From assembly GCA_903911925.1 (NCBI GenBank), contig CAIWFH010000098.1, positions 1 to 36,389 of the forward strand: 36,389 nt of DNA. Direction: 5' to 3'. This document shows, piece by piece, positions 24,523-32,032 of this stretch. Under the pieces are notes generated by a model that saw only the letters and a program-made list of their open reading frames with translations, was not told the DNA's origin and did no database searches. This stretch comes from an uncultured Acidobacteriaceae bacterium (lineage in GTDB: Bacteria > Acidobacteriota > Terriglobia > Terriglobales > Acidobacteriaceae). The position numbers and the translations under genes are program-made. Each line of letters starts with the position of its first letter. The stretch's first letter is position 1.

Positions 24523-25740
24523 TCAGCCAAGCGTTCCGGCGGCTACCGGCGATAATGCGCGTAAATGCTGGACGGCTTCCGGGACTATTTTCAGAACTTG
24601 ATCTACGTCGGCCTGGGTTGCGGTCTTTAAAAGGCTGAAGCGGAGGCTGGCGCGGGCTCTTGTTTTGTCCAGGCCCATGGCCATTAATACATGGCTCGGT
24701 TCGGTGGCGCCGGAGTGGCAGGCCGAACCGCCGGAAACGGCCACGCCTTTCAGGTCGAGTGCGATGACCAGCGCTTCGCCTTCCAACTGGTCGAAGTAAA
24801 TGTTGGTGGTGTTGGCCACGCGGGGAACGGGGTTCGTGGATTCCCAGGTCCCAAACGCGGGACCTGGGGCACCCATTTTCTGTGGAAGGCCCATCCCGTT
24901 CAGGCCGGTGCCGGGGATAGCCAGAATGCCCGCTTCGAGCCGGTCGCGCAGGACGGCCACCTGTTCGATGGTTCCATCTTCGAGAGAGTGCATGGCCAGT
25001 TCGATGGCCTTGGCCAGGCCAACGATGCCGGGGACATTTTCGGTTCCGGCGCGCTGGCGGCGTTCGTGGCTGCCGCCGACGATCAACGACTCCACCGGGG
25101 TTCCGCGGCGCACGAACATGGCCCCGGTGCCCTTGGGCCCGTGCACCTTGTGGGCGCTGATGCTGGCCAGGTGGCAGCCGAACCGGCGCACGTCAAACGG
25201 CACCTTGCCCGCGCCCTGGACGGCGTCGATATGGAAGAAGGCCCCGCAGGTTTTGGCGATCTTGCCGATCTCTTCGACCGGCTGCAGCACGCCGGTTTCG
25301 TTGTTGGCCAACATTACGCTGATGAGACGAGTTTCTGGCAGGATGGCGGCCTGAATGTCTGCTGGATCGATGAGGCCGCTGGGCTGTGGCGCAACATACG
25401 TCACATGAACGCCTTGCTGGGCCACACGGCTGGCCGCTTGCAGCACGGCCGAGTGCTCGATGGCGGTAGTGATGAAATGGTCGCCGGGCCGCAGCAGGCC
25501 GAAGATGGCGGTATTGTCGCCCTCGGTGCCGCCGGAGTTGAACACCACTTCGGCCTCGTGACAGTTGAAGAACTCGGCGATGGTCTCGCGGGCGCGGTCG
25601 AGTGCGGTGCGCGCCTGCTGGCCGTCGAGGTGAATGGAGGAGGCGTTGCCGAAATGCTCGGTCCAATAGGGGCGCATGGCCTCGAACACCTCTGGCAGCA
25701 AAGGGGTGGTGGCGTTCGCATCCATGTAGACACGGCGCAT
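24523..25740 (-). CDS. Cysteine desulfurase (NifS/IscS family)
   Basis: This PLP enzyme removes sulfur from cysteine, supplying tRNA thiolation and Fe-S assembly. The 405-aa product starts MRRVYMDANATTPLLPEVFE and has FNSGGTEGDNTAIFG, SAHKVHGPKG with the PLP lysine (Lys198) and GGSACHSGATEPS with the active cysteine (Cys341). Residues about 289-303 (GAPGPAFGTWESTN) are coded by a dispersed hairpin element and interrupt the region before RVANTTNIYF, where relatives are normally shorter. The frame stays open, so the enzyme may still work. AGGAG precedes the ATG at 25740, and TACAAT (25762-25757) is a likely -10. mnmA follows downstream. Confidence 0.93.
   Translation of the reverse strand: MRRVYMDANATTPLLPEVFEAMRPYWTEHFGNASSIHLDGQQARTALDRARETIAEFFNCHEAEVVFNSGGTEGDNTAIFGLLRPGDHFITTAIEHSAVLQAASRVAQQGVHVTYVAPQPSGLIDPADIQAAILPETRLISVMLANNETGVLQPVEEIGKIAKTCGAFFHIDAVQGAGKVPFDVRRFGCHLASISAHKVHGPKGTGAMFVRRGTPVESLIVGGSHERRQRAGTENVPGIVGLAKAIELAMHSLEDGTIEQVAVLRDRLEAGILAIPGTGLNGMGLPQKMGAPGPAFGTWESTNPVPRVANTTNIYFDQLEGEALVIALDLKGVAVSGGSACHSGATEPSHVLMAMGLDKTRARASLRFSLLKTATQADVDQVLKIVPEAVQHLRALSPVAAGTLG
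24831..24874. repeat. Dispersed hairpin element, copy 3, inside the desulfurase gene
   Basis: The flank GGTTCGTGGATTCCCA matches copy 2 closely. The arms CCCAGGTCCC (24843-24852) and GGGACCTGGG (24859-24868) pair perfectly around AAACGC, and the element ends GGGGCACCC (24866-24874). It lies within the coding region in a frame without stops. Confidence 0.8.
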
Positions 25741-26004
25741 GGCGGCTCCTGACTCGATTGTACCGGGAAGTGGATTTCCAGGCATTGTGGCGGAGTTTTG
25801 TGACGAATCGACCGGGTTCCACTTTCGAGTCCATACGCCCATCTGGTAGATTTCGTTCACGCGGCATAAAGCCGGAACCAGAGTAACTGTGTCCTGTTTA
25901 GTTCTATTCGAGGTCGTCGCTCCCTGATGGTCGTGCCGACTTGAGAAGTTTGCTTTCCTGGTACATTGACTCTGGTTCCGGTACAGCCGCATAGGAGGAT
26001 TCAC
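25741..26004. promoter_or_regulatory. Divergent promoter region with a 13-base inverted repeat
   Basis: This 264-base region separates the divergent desulfurase and DinB-like genes. CCGGAACCAGAGT (25872-25884) and ACTCTGGTTCCGG (25969-25981) are perfect inverted copies 84 bases apart, which could form a long-range stem or two binding sites. For the rightward gene, TTGAGA (25941) and TACATT (25962-25967), 15 apart, are a possible promoter. For the leftward gene TACAAT (25762-25757) is a candidate -10. No coding potential is evident. Confidence 0.5.
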
Positions 26005-26583
26005 ATGCTTTCCCCACTTCAAATCGCCAGCCGCGCTTTTGGTTGTTGTCTGCTTGGCGTAACATCGCTTGTTGTTCTTGCCCAGGCCGCAGCGCCGGCC
26101 AAGCCCGCTGTCGGCACCCAGATGACGCCGGCTCAAACCTATGACAAATTGCTCACCGGCATGGAGAAGGAGTTTGTTGACGCCGCTGAAGCCATGCCTG
26201 AAGACAAGTACAACTTTGCGCCCCCGGCGAGCGCGGGCGAGTTCAAAGGGGTGCGCACCTTCGGCGACCAGGTTAAGCACGTGGCCCAGGCCAATGGGTA
26301 CTTCTTCCACGATCCGGCCAAGCCGATGGTGGACAACACCGCCGACTTTGCCAAACTCACCAGCAAGGCCGACATAGTGAAGGCGCTGAAGGACTCCTTT
26401 GTCCAGGCGCACACATACATTGCCGGAATCACTCCGCAGAATGCCTTTGTCTGGACGGCCACAGGCACGCGCGGCGGCATGTCGGCCTTTGGCATCGCGC
26501 ACATGATGGATCACTACGGCCAGATGGTCGAGTATCTGCGCATGAATGGGATTGTTCCGCCGGCCAGCCGGGGTTCAATGTAG
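26005..26583 (+). CDS. Exported DinB-like protein
   Basis: The 192-aa product has a signal peptide (FGCCLLGVTSLVVLAQAAA) and then a DinB-type four-helix bundle: YDKLLTGMEKEFVDAAEAMP, DKYNFAPPASAGEFKGVRTF, DQVKHVAQANGYF and SAFGIAHMMDHYGQMVEYLR. The conserved histidines (VKHV, AHMMDHYGQ) are at the places where DinB/YfiT proteins bind a metal ion, and these families include thiol transferases and stress proteins. The signal peptide makes this a periplasmic version, as found in several Acidobacteriota. A perfect AGGAGG precedes the ATG at 26005. Confidence 0.85.
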   Translation: MLSPLQIASRAFGCCLLGVTSLVVLAQAAAPAKPAVGTQMTPAQTYDKLLTGMEKEFVDAAEAMPEDKYNFAPPASAGEFKGVRTFGDQVKHVAQANGYFFHDPAKPMVDNTADFAKLTSKADIVKALKDSFVQAHTYIAGITPQNAFVWTATGTRGGMSAFGIAHMMDHYGQMVEYLRMNGIVPPASRGSM

Positions 26584-26623
26584 GCTGCCTCCAGGGCGGA
26601 TCGCCCTCCGCCCTGGCACAGCC

Positions 26624-27703
26624 TTATCGCTCAGGGCGCCGGGTGTAGTTTTGCTGGATCCATTCGAGATAGGCGCCGGTGCGCACACCCTCGGTCCACT
26701 CCGGATGGTCGAGATACCAGCGGACTGTTTTGCGCAGGCCGGTCTCGAAGACTATTGAAGGCTGCCATCCCAGTTCGCGACGGATCTTCGAGGTATCCAT
26801 GGCATAGCGCCGGTCGTGACCAGGACGGTCTTTGACCGTGGCGATAAGATTGCGGCGCGGGCCCGTGGATACCGGAGGAACCATTTCGTCCACAAGATCG
26901 CAGATGGCTTTGACTACGTGGATGTTTGTGCGCTCGCTGCTGCCGCCAATGTGATAGGTTTCTCCGGCGCGGCCATCTTGGAGCACTGCGCGAATTGCCG
27001 CGCAATGATCGTCAACATAAAGCCAGTCGCGCACTTGCAGGCCGTCGCCGTAAACGGGCAGCGGCTTGCCTTCAAGCGCGTTGAGAATCATTAGCGGAAT
27101 CAGTTTTTCGGGAAACTGAAACGGGCCGTAGTTGTTGGAGCAGTTGGTGGTCAGAACGGGCAGCCCGCAGGTGCGAAAGTAGGCCCTGGCAAAGTGGTCG
27201 GCCGCAGCCTTTGAGGCTGCATACGGGCTGTTGGGAGCGTAGGGTGCGGATTCTATAAACGGCGGATCGGATGGGCCGAGCGATCCATAGACCTCGTCGG
27301 TTGAAATGTGCAGGAATCGGAAGGCGTGCTGGTCCGCGAGGCTGAGCGAGGACCAGTATCGACGGGCTTGTTCCAGAAGGACGCATGTGCCTTCGACGTT
27401 GGTGCGCAGAAATGCTCCAGGCGACGCGATGGAACGGTCAACGTGGCTCTCGGCTGCAAAATGAACGATGGCGCAGGGCTGATGCTCGCGAAGCAGCGAA
27501 CCGGCCAGCTCTGAATCGCAGATATCGCCGCGGATGAACCGATAGCGTGGATCGCCTTGAAGCGATGACAGGTTGGCGGGGTTTCCGGCATAGGTCAGCA
27601 GGTCGAGGTTGACCACCGGCGAGCCCACGCACTCAATCCAGTTCAGGATGAAATTCGATCCGATAAATCCGGAGCCGCCGGTTACCAGGATTGCGTCGCG
27701 CAT
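26624..27703 (-). CDS. rfbB: dTDP-glucose 4,6-dehydratase
   Basis: RfbB converts dTDP-glucose to dTDP-4-keto-6-deoxyglucose, on the route to dTDP-rhamnose and related surface sugars. The 359-aa product has TGGSGFIGSN at 8-17 for NAD, Thr135-Asp136-Glu137 in ISTDEVYG, the acid and base unique to dehydratases, and Tyr161/Lys165 in YAASK. HFAAESHVDRSI and NCSNNYGPFQFPEKLIP are also diagnostic. The start follows GAGAGGG. No rfbA, rfbC or rfbD is adjacent, so the rhamnose genes must be elsewhere. TATACT on the minus strand (27754-27749) is a possible -10. Confidence 0.93.
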   Translation of the reverse strand: MRDAILVTGGSGFIGSNFILNWIECVGSPVVNLDLLTYAGNPANLSSLQGDPRYRFIRGDICDSELAGSLLREHQPCAIVHFAAESHVDRSIASPGAFLRTNVEGTCVLLEQARRYWSSLSLADQHAFRFLHISTDEVYGSLGPSDPPFIESAPYAPNSPYAASKAAADHFARAYFRTCGLPVLTTNCSNNYGPFQFPEKLIPLMILNALEGKPLPVYGDGLQVRDWLYVDDHCAAIRAVLQDGRAGETYHIGGSSERTNIHVVKAICDLVDEMVPPVSTGPRRNLIATVKDRPGHDRRYAMDTSKIRRELGWQPSIVFETGLRKTVRWYLDHPEWTEGVRTGAYLEWIQQNYTRRPER

Positions 27704-27829
27704 TTGCCCTCTCTGCCAACTCGCGTGGACCGCGGTGATCTGGGCACCAGTATAGCGTTTGCCGCGTGGGCAGCGGCCTTAATCGCACCTTCTGCTTCTG
27801 GCCCAGCCCGGATACTGAAGATGAACACC

Positions 27830-27835
27830 TATACT
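27830..27835 (+). promoter_or_regulatory. -10 element upstream of the araD-like gene
   Basis: A consensus-like TATACT sits 27 bases before the ATG at 27863, giving a short leader. It supports that start over the in-frame ATG at 27821, which lies upstream of this box. A -35 is not clear. Confidence 0.4.
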
Positions 27836-27862
27836 GGCATCGGGGGCGACGACGAGACTGAC

Positions 27863-28555
27863 ATGCTACTAACTGAACTGAGAGAAGCCGTTCTGGACGC
27901 GAACCTTGAGCTTCATCGGAAGGGGCTTGTTCTGTACACATTCGGGAATGCGAGCGGGATCGACCGCGAGCAAGGCCTGGTGGCGATCAAGCCCAGCGGC
28001 GTTTCCTATGACACGCTCAAGGCCGCGGACCTGGTGATCACCGACCTGGACGGAAGAATCGTTGAAGGGAAATTGAACCCATCGTCGGACGTCGCGACCC
28101 ACCTGCTGCTCTACAAGGAGTTTCCTTCGATTGGCGGCGTCGTGCACACCCATTCGGAGTTCGCCACTTCCTGGGCGCAGGCCGGAAGGCCGATTGTTTG
28201 TTACGGAACGACGCATGCCGATTACTTTCGCGGCGATGTGCCGGTAACCCGGCCGCTCACAGTTGATGAAATTCAAACGGCCTATGAGCTGAACACAGGC
28301 AAGGTGATTGCAGCCCGTTTTCGCGAACTCGATCCCGTGGCGACACCGGGGGTTCTGGTGGCCGGCCATGCTCCATTTGCCTGGGGCAAGACGGCGGCAG
28401 ACGCGGCGCACAATGCGGTGGTGCTTGAATATGTGGCGCGGCTCGCGTTTCGCAGCCGGCTCATCAATCCGGAGGTAACCGAGGTGTCGCCGGCGCTGCT
28501 GCGGAAGCACTACGAGCGCAAGCATGGACCCAAGGCTACTTACGGGCAGCGGTAA
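27863..28555 (+). CDS. araD: L-ribulose-5-phosphate 4-epimerase (class II aldolase family)
   Basis: AraD interconverts L-ribulose-5-phosphate and D-xylulose-5-phosphate, joining arabinose use to the pentose phosphate pathway. The 230-aa product matches E. coli AraD in length. Key blocks are FGNASGID, IKPSGVSYDTL, VVHTHSEFATSWAQAGRPI with two zinc histidines, TTHADYFRGDVPVTR and VAGHAPFAWGKT with the third histidine. The ATG at 27863 is chosen for length and because a -10 lies just upstream; ATG 27821 would add 14 residues. The Shine-Dalgarno is weak. No araA or araB is nearby. A related ulose-phosphate epimerase activity cannot be excluded. Confidence 0.9.
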   Translation: MLLTELREAVLDANLELHRKGLVLYTFGNASGIDREQGLVAIKPSGVSYDTLKAADLVITDLDGRIVEGKLNPSSDVATHLLLYKEFPSIGGVVHTHSEFATSWAQAGRPIVCYGTTHADYFRGDVPVTRPLTVDEIQTAYELNTGKVIAARFRELDPVATPGVLVAGHAPFAWGKTAADAAHNAVVLEYVARLAFRSRLINPEVTEVSPALLRKHYERKHGPKATYGQR

Positions 28556-28679
28556 CTTGGATCATCGCTCCTGTCGGTGCAGAGTGAACGTGGGCCGGGA
28601 GGCCAGCGCTACAAAGTTTCCTGGCAGATATATCTCAGATGTTAAGCGCACATCCCGGGCGGGATTGCGTTTTCATTTT

Positions 28680-30995
28680 CTACGCCAGCCTGCGTTCGGT
28701 GTCGGTGGGCGATGGAACAGCCACTGGGCCGGGACGGCTCGGGTCTGCGGCGCCTGCGTTCTCGATGCGCAGTTCGCGCAGGTCGCCAAGCAAAGTGGCG
28801 GCCCAGCGATAGACGTTGTGTTCCATTACCTGGCGGCGCATGCGCTGCATCCGTGCCCGCCGCTCGGCAGGGGGCATCTCAAGCCCTTGATGGATGGCAT
28901 CGGCCACGCCTTCAACGTCGTAAGGGTTTACCTGCAGGGCGTCTCCCAGTTCAATGGCTGCGCCGGTGAACTTGCTCAACACAAGCACGCCGTCTTCGTC
29001 GTCGCGCGCTGCTACAAACTCTTTGGCCACCAGATTCATTCCGTCGTGCAGTGAAGTAACAAGGCACAGGTCTGCCGCGCGATACCAGCGCTCCACTTCC
29101 TCGTGGCTGCACTGGCGTTCAATCAGCAGCACAGGCTTCCACTGCGGTGTCTGGAAGCGCGCATTCATGCGTTCCACGGTTTCCGCCACGCGTTTTTCGA
29201 GTTCGAGGTAGCTGGGAATCCGGGTGCGGCTGGGCGCTGCAATTTGCACCATGGTGAGCCGTTCGAGATACCACGGATGCTCTTCAAGCAAGTGCTCGAT
29301 GGCCACCAGCCGTTCCACGATTCCCTTGGTGTAGTCGAGCCGGTCGACGCCGATGACCATGGTCTCGGCCTGCAGGCCGAACTCTGACAGGAGCGATTCG
29401 CGCGAGGGTCTTTTTGCCGCCCGGTCAAAGGCGCCGGTGTCCAACGACACGCTTACGGGGTAAGGGCGCACGGTGCTGACGTGCCCGTTCCGGCTGGCTG
29501 TCATGTGTTCGCGATCGGTGCGCGACTCAAGAACACGGTCTACGGTGGAGAGGAAGTTGTTGCAGTGGAGCGGGATGTGGAACCCGATGAGGTCCGCTCC
29601 AAGCAGGCCATCGAGCAACTCCGACTGCCACGGGCAGATGCCGAATGCCTCGGGATTGGGCCACGGAATATGCCAAAAGATGGCCACGCGCGCCTCGGGG
29701 CGCGCGGCTTTGATGAACCGGGGCAACAGCGCCAAGTGGTAGTCCTGGACAAAAACCGTGGGGTTGGGGCTCGACTCCATTTCTTCAAGCACGGCTGCGG
29801 CAAATTTCTCGTTGACCTGCTGGTAGCAATCCCAGTCCGAGGCGCGGAAAATCGGCCGGGTATGCGCGATGTGGCAGAGCGGCCACAGCCCCTCATTCGC
29901 AAAACCGTCGTAGTAGCCAGCCTCCTCTTCGGGCGATAGCCAAACCCGCCTGAGGGTGTATTGCGGATCGTCGGGCGGTACGCGCAGGCGGTCGAACCCA
30001 TCCACATTCGCGGGGTCCTCGCTGCCGCTGCCGTGCGCTACCCAAACTCCATCGCAAGCGCGCAGAACGGGCTCGACGGCCGTCACCAGGCCGCTGGGCG
30101 GAACCATGCAGACCGTCTCGCGGCCTTTGCGCCCGTGAATATACGGCTCGCGATTCGAAACCACAAATATCCGGCTTGAGCCGGAACGTTCCCGCATGTT
30201 TACGGCCAGCCGCTCGGCGGTCCAAATGTGCGCTCCCTCATCGCGCAGGCGCGCCTCTGAGGCAGCGGCCGCACGAGCTTCAATCAGGCTCTCGGCCATG
30301 GTTTCCACTTCACGCGCCAGGGGCGAGAACAGGCTCAGCTCCTGGGAACTCTCTTTCCCCACGTCGTCGATGTGGCCCATGCGCAAGCGGCGCAACCTTT
30401 CCGCAACGCGCGTCATGGGCTTCAAGAGGAACCAGCGGATCATCAAAATGGTGACGCCGACGATGAGCACCACAAAGGCGGCGATGCGCAGAAAGCTGCG
30501 CCACCACACCTCTACGCTTTCGGTCCGGATGTACTCTGCGTCCTCAATCAGGACCAGCGCTCCGGAGACCCGGCCGCCGGTGCTCAGCGGGGTTGCCTGC
30601 TCCAGCCACTGATCGTCTTCGTCATGCCCAAATGCCGATGAACCGATGCCGCGCTGCGCGGCCTTATCGACCAGAGCGTGGGGCAGCGCATTGAATACGT
30701 CGGCGGGACCAGCGGAAGCCAGCAACCGGCCCTTCAGGTCGTAGACTCCAAGGCCCAGCGCTGCCTCCCTGGTGCGAAGCCGCGCTGTCTCGGTGGAGAG
30801 CCGCGCTGTCTGTCCGCTTGCAAGCGCCTGCTCAATCTCAGGCAGAAGGCTGGTGGCTTTCTGCGCGGTCCGGCGCTCCAGATCCTGGCGCAACATGCGC
30901 TTGTGCGCCAGGACCTCAAAGTAGGTTGAGGCAACCGACACCACCGTAACCCCGGCAACAAGCGCAAGGATCAACCGCATGCGAAAGAAATGCAT
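28680..30995 (-). CDS. otsA: Membrane-anchored trehalose-6-phosphate synthase with HAMP-like sensor region
   Basis: OtsA (GT20) makes trehalose-6-phosphate from UDP-glucose and glucose-6-phosphate. E. coli OtsA is about 475 aa; this product is 771. Residues 8-25 and about 160-180 are membrane helices flanking an external region of about 135 residues, then a HAMP-like linker (LLKPMTRVAERLRRLRMGHI). The GT20 domain runs about 264-735: VVSNREPYIHG, FVQDYHLALLPRFI, FWHIPWPNPEAFG, LDYTKGIVERL, TSLHDGMNLVAKEFVAARDD and VNPYDVEGVADAI. The topology places the catalytic part in the cytoplasm and suggests control by an outside signal. AGGGGGT precedes the ATG at 30995. No otsB is present nearby. Confidence 0.92.
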   Translation of the reverse strand: MHFFRMRLILALVAGVTVVSVASTYFEVLAHKRMLRQDLERRTAQKATSLLPEIEQALASGQTARLSTETARLRTREAALGLGVYDLKGRLLASAGPADVFNALPHALVDKAAQRGIGSSAFGHDEDDQWLEQATPLSTGGRVSGALVLIEDAEYIRTESVEVWWRSFLRIAAFVVLIVGVTILMIRWFLLKPMTRVAERLRRLRMGHIDDVGKESSQELSLFSPLAREVETMAESLIEARAAAASEARLRDEGAHIWTAERLAVNMRERSGSSRIFVVSNREPYIHGRKGRETVCMVPPSGLVTAVEPVLRACDGVWVAHGSGSEDPANVDGFDRLRVPPDDPQYTLRRVWLSPEEEAGYYDGFANEGLWPLCHIAHTRPIFRASDWDCYQQVNEKFAAAVLEEMESSPNPTVFVQDYHLALLPRFIKAARPEARVAIFWHIPWPNPEAFGICPWQSELLDGLLGADLIGFHIPLHCNNFLSTVDRVLESRTDREHMTASRNGHVSTVRPYPVSVSLDTGAFDRAAKRPSRESLLSEFGLQAETMVIGVDRLDYTKGIVERLVAIEHLLEEHPWYLERLTMVQIAAPSRTRIPSYLELEKRVAETVERMNARFQTPQWKPVLLIERQCSHEEVERWYRAADLCLVTSLHDGMNLVAKEFVAARDDEDGVLVLSKFTGAAIELGDALQVNPYDVEGVADAIHQGLEMPPAERRARMQRMRRQVMEHNVYRWAATLLGDLRELRIENAGAADPSRPGPVAVPSPTDTERRLA

Positions 30996-31155
30996 GTTAC
31001 CCCCTTGTAGTGTTCGTAACAAATCCGGCTCGATTTCCCTGTGCAATTGGGAACATCTACCCCTTCATCGCACCAGGCATGGCTCTCATCGTTTTTGAAT
31101 TTTCAAGGCGGAACAAGCAAGGTTCAAAGGGCGAAGACAAGCCCCGGCAAATGTC

Positions 31156-31968
31156 TCAGATATGCAGAATCGGATCGGTGGAACTTTGAACTGGGCTTGC
31201 CATGGGCGCGGCACTCCGTTCATTGGAGCGTTCCGCGTGGCTCTCAAGTGATCGGCTCACGAGGTCGCGTGAGCCCAGCCCGACCGCGAGAGAGAGAGTC
31301 AGTACGATGCCGCCGAATAGAATGCCGAATGCCAACTCGACAACAAGCCCGCCAATCTGCAGATGGTCGAGAACCATGGCAGCGGTGAGAACCAGCACCA
31401 GCCACTTGACGCCGAGCGACAGGAATCGCGCGTATTGAAGCTGTTCATTCACGGCCCCGATCAGCACCGAACGGGCCAGGAAACGCGCGACGACGTTGCC
31501 GGCAACCAGCAGGAAGACTGCGCCTACGATGCGCGTAAAGTAGGGCAGGAATGAAATGGATGGCGCTGCGGCCGTGGCATAAGCCGCGTCGAAGGCGGAA
31601 ACGCCGATGATGAGTCCAAGCAGGACGCAGGCCCAGAACGAGACCCTGGCAATCAATTCGCTGAGCGAACTCGACGGCGCCCAGGCAACGCTGTTTTGAC
31701 CCCGGGCAAAACGATCGTCGAATCTGAATGCGACAAGCGATCGCCTCAGCAGCGCGGAAATCACCACGCCGGCCATGGTAAACACCGCCAGCGAAACAAC
31801 GAAGGCGAGCACACCGGGGAGAATCGTGGTAAGCAGCGTGACGACGCGGTAAAGGGACTGATGGAGTGCGCCGGACATGTGGCTCCACATTGAGACGTTT
31901 TCTGCATACAAGGGCTGCGAAGCCTGGTATGGATCAGCCTGCAGCATGATCGCAAGAACCTGTTGCAT
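31156..31968 (-). CDS. MscS-related transmembrane protein
   Basis: The 270-aa product has four to five membrane segments (TTILPGVLAFVVSLAVFTMA, VSFWACVLLGLIIGVSAF, IVGAVFLLVAGNVVARFL, LGVKWLVLVLTAAMVL, VVELAFGILFGGIVLTLSLA) and resembles the conserved TM-helix family that accompanies small-conductance mechanosensitive channels. The last segment, rich in Gly and Ala and ending SLAVGLGSRDLV, is like an MscS pore helix, but the large cytoplasmic beta domain of MscS is missing. It may be a small or accessory channel relieving osmotic stress, which fits the neighbouring trehalose genes. GGAG precedes the ATG at 31968. Confidence 0.8.
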   Translation of the reverse strand: MQQVLAIMLQADPYQASQPLYAENVSMWSHMSGALHQSLYRVVTLLTTILPGVLAFVVSLAVFTMAGVVISALLRRSLVAFRFDDRFARGQNSVAWAPSSSLSELIARVSFWACVLLGLIIGVSAFDAAYATAAAPSISFLPYFTRIVGAVFLLVAGNVVARFLARSVLIGAVNEQLQYARFLSLGVKWLVLVLTAAMVLDHLQIGGLVVELAFGILFGGIVLTLSLAVGLGSRDLVSRSLESHAERSNERSAAPMASPVQSSTDPILHI

Positions 31969-32032
31969 AACTCTCACTCCTTGAATCGAACCTCTTGCCC
32001 AGTGCCGGAAAATGCTTTGATCATGCGATTCC

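Noticed and set aside
24438..24530. TTG start giving MnmA a repeat-coded N-terminal extension
   Set aside because: ATG 24437 has an AAGGA site and starts just before the PP-loop, as in the family; the extension is only the translated tandem repeat.
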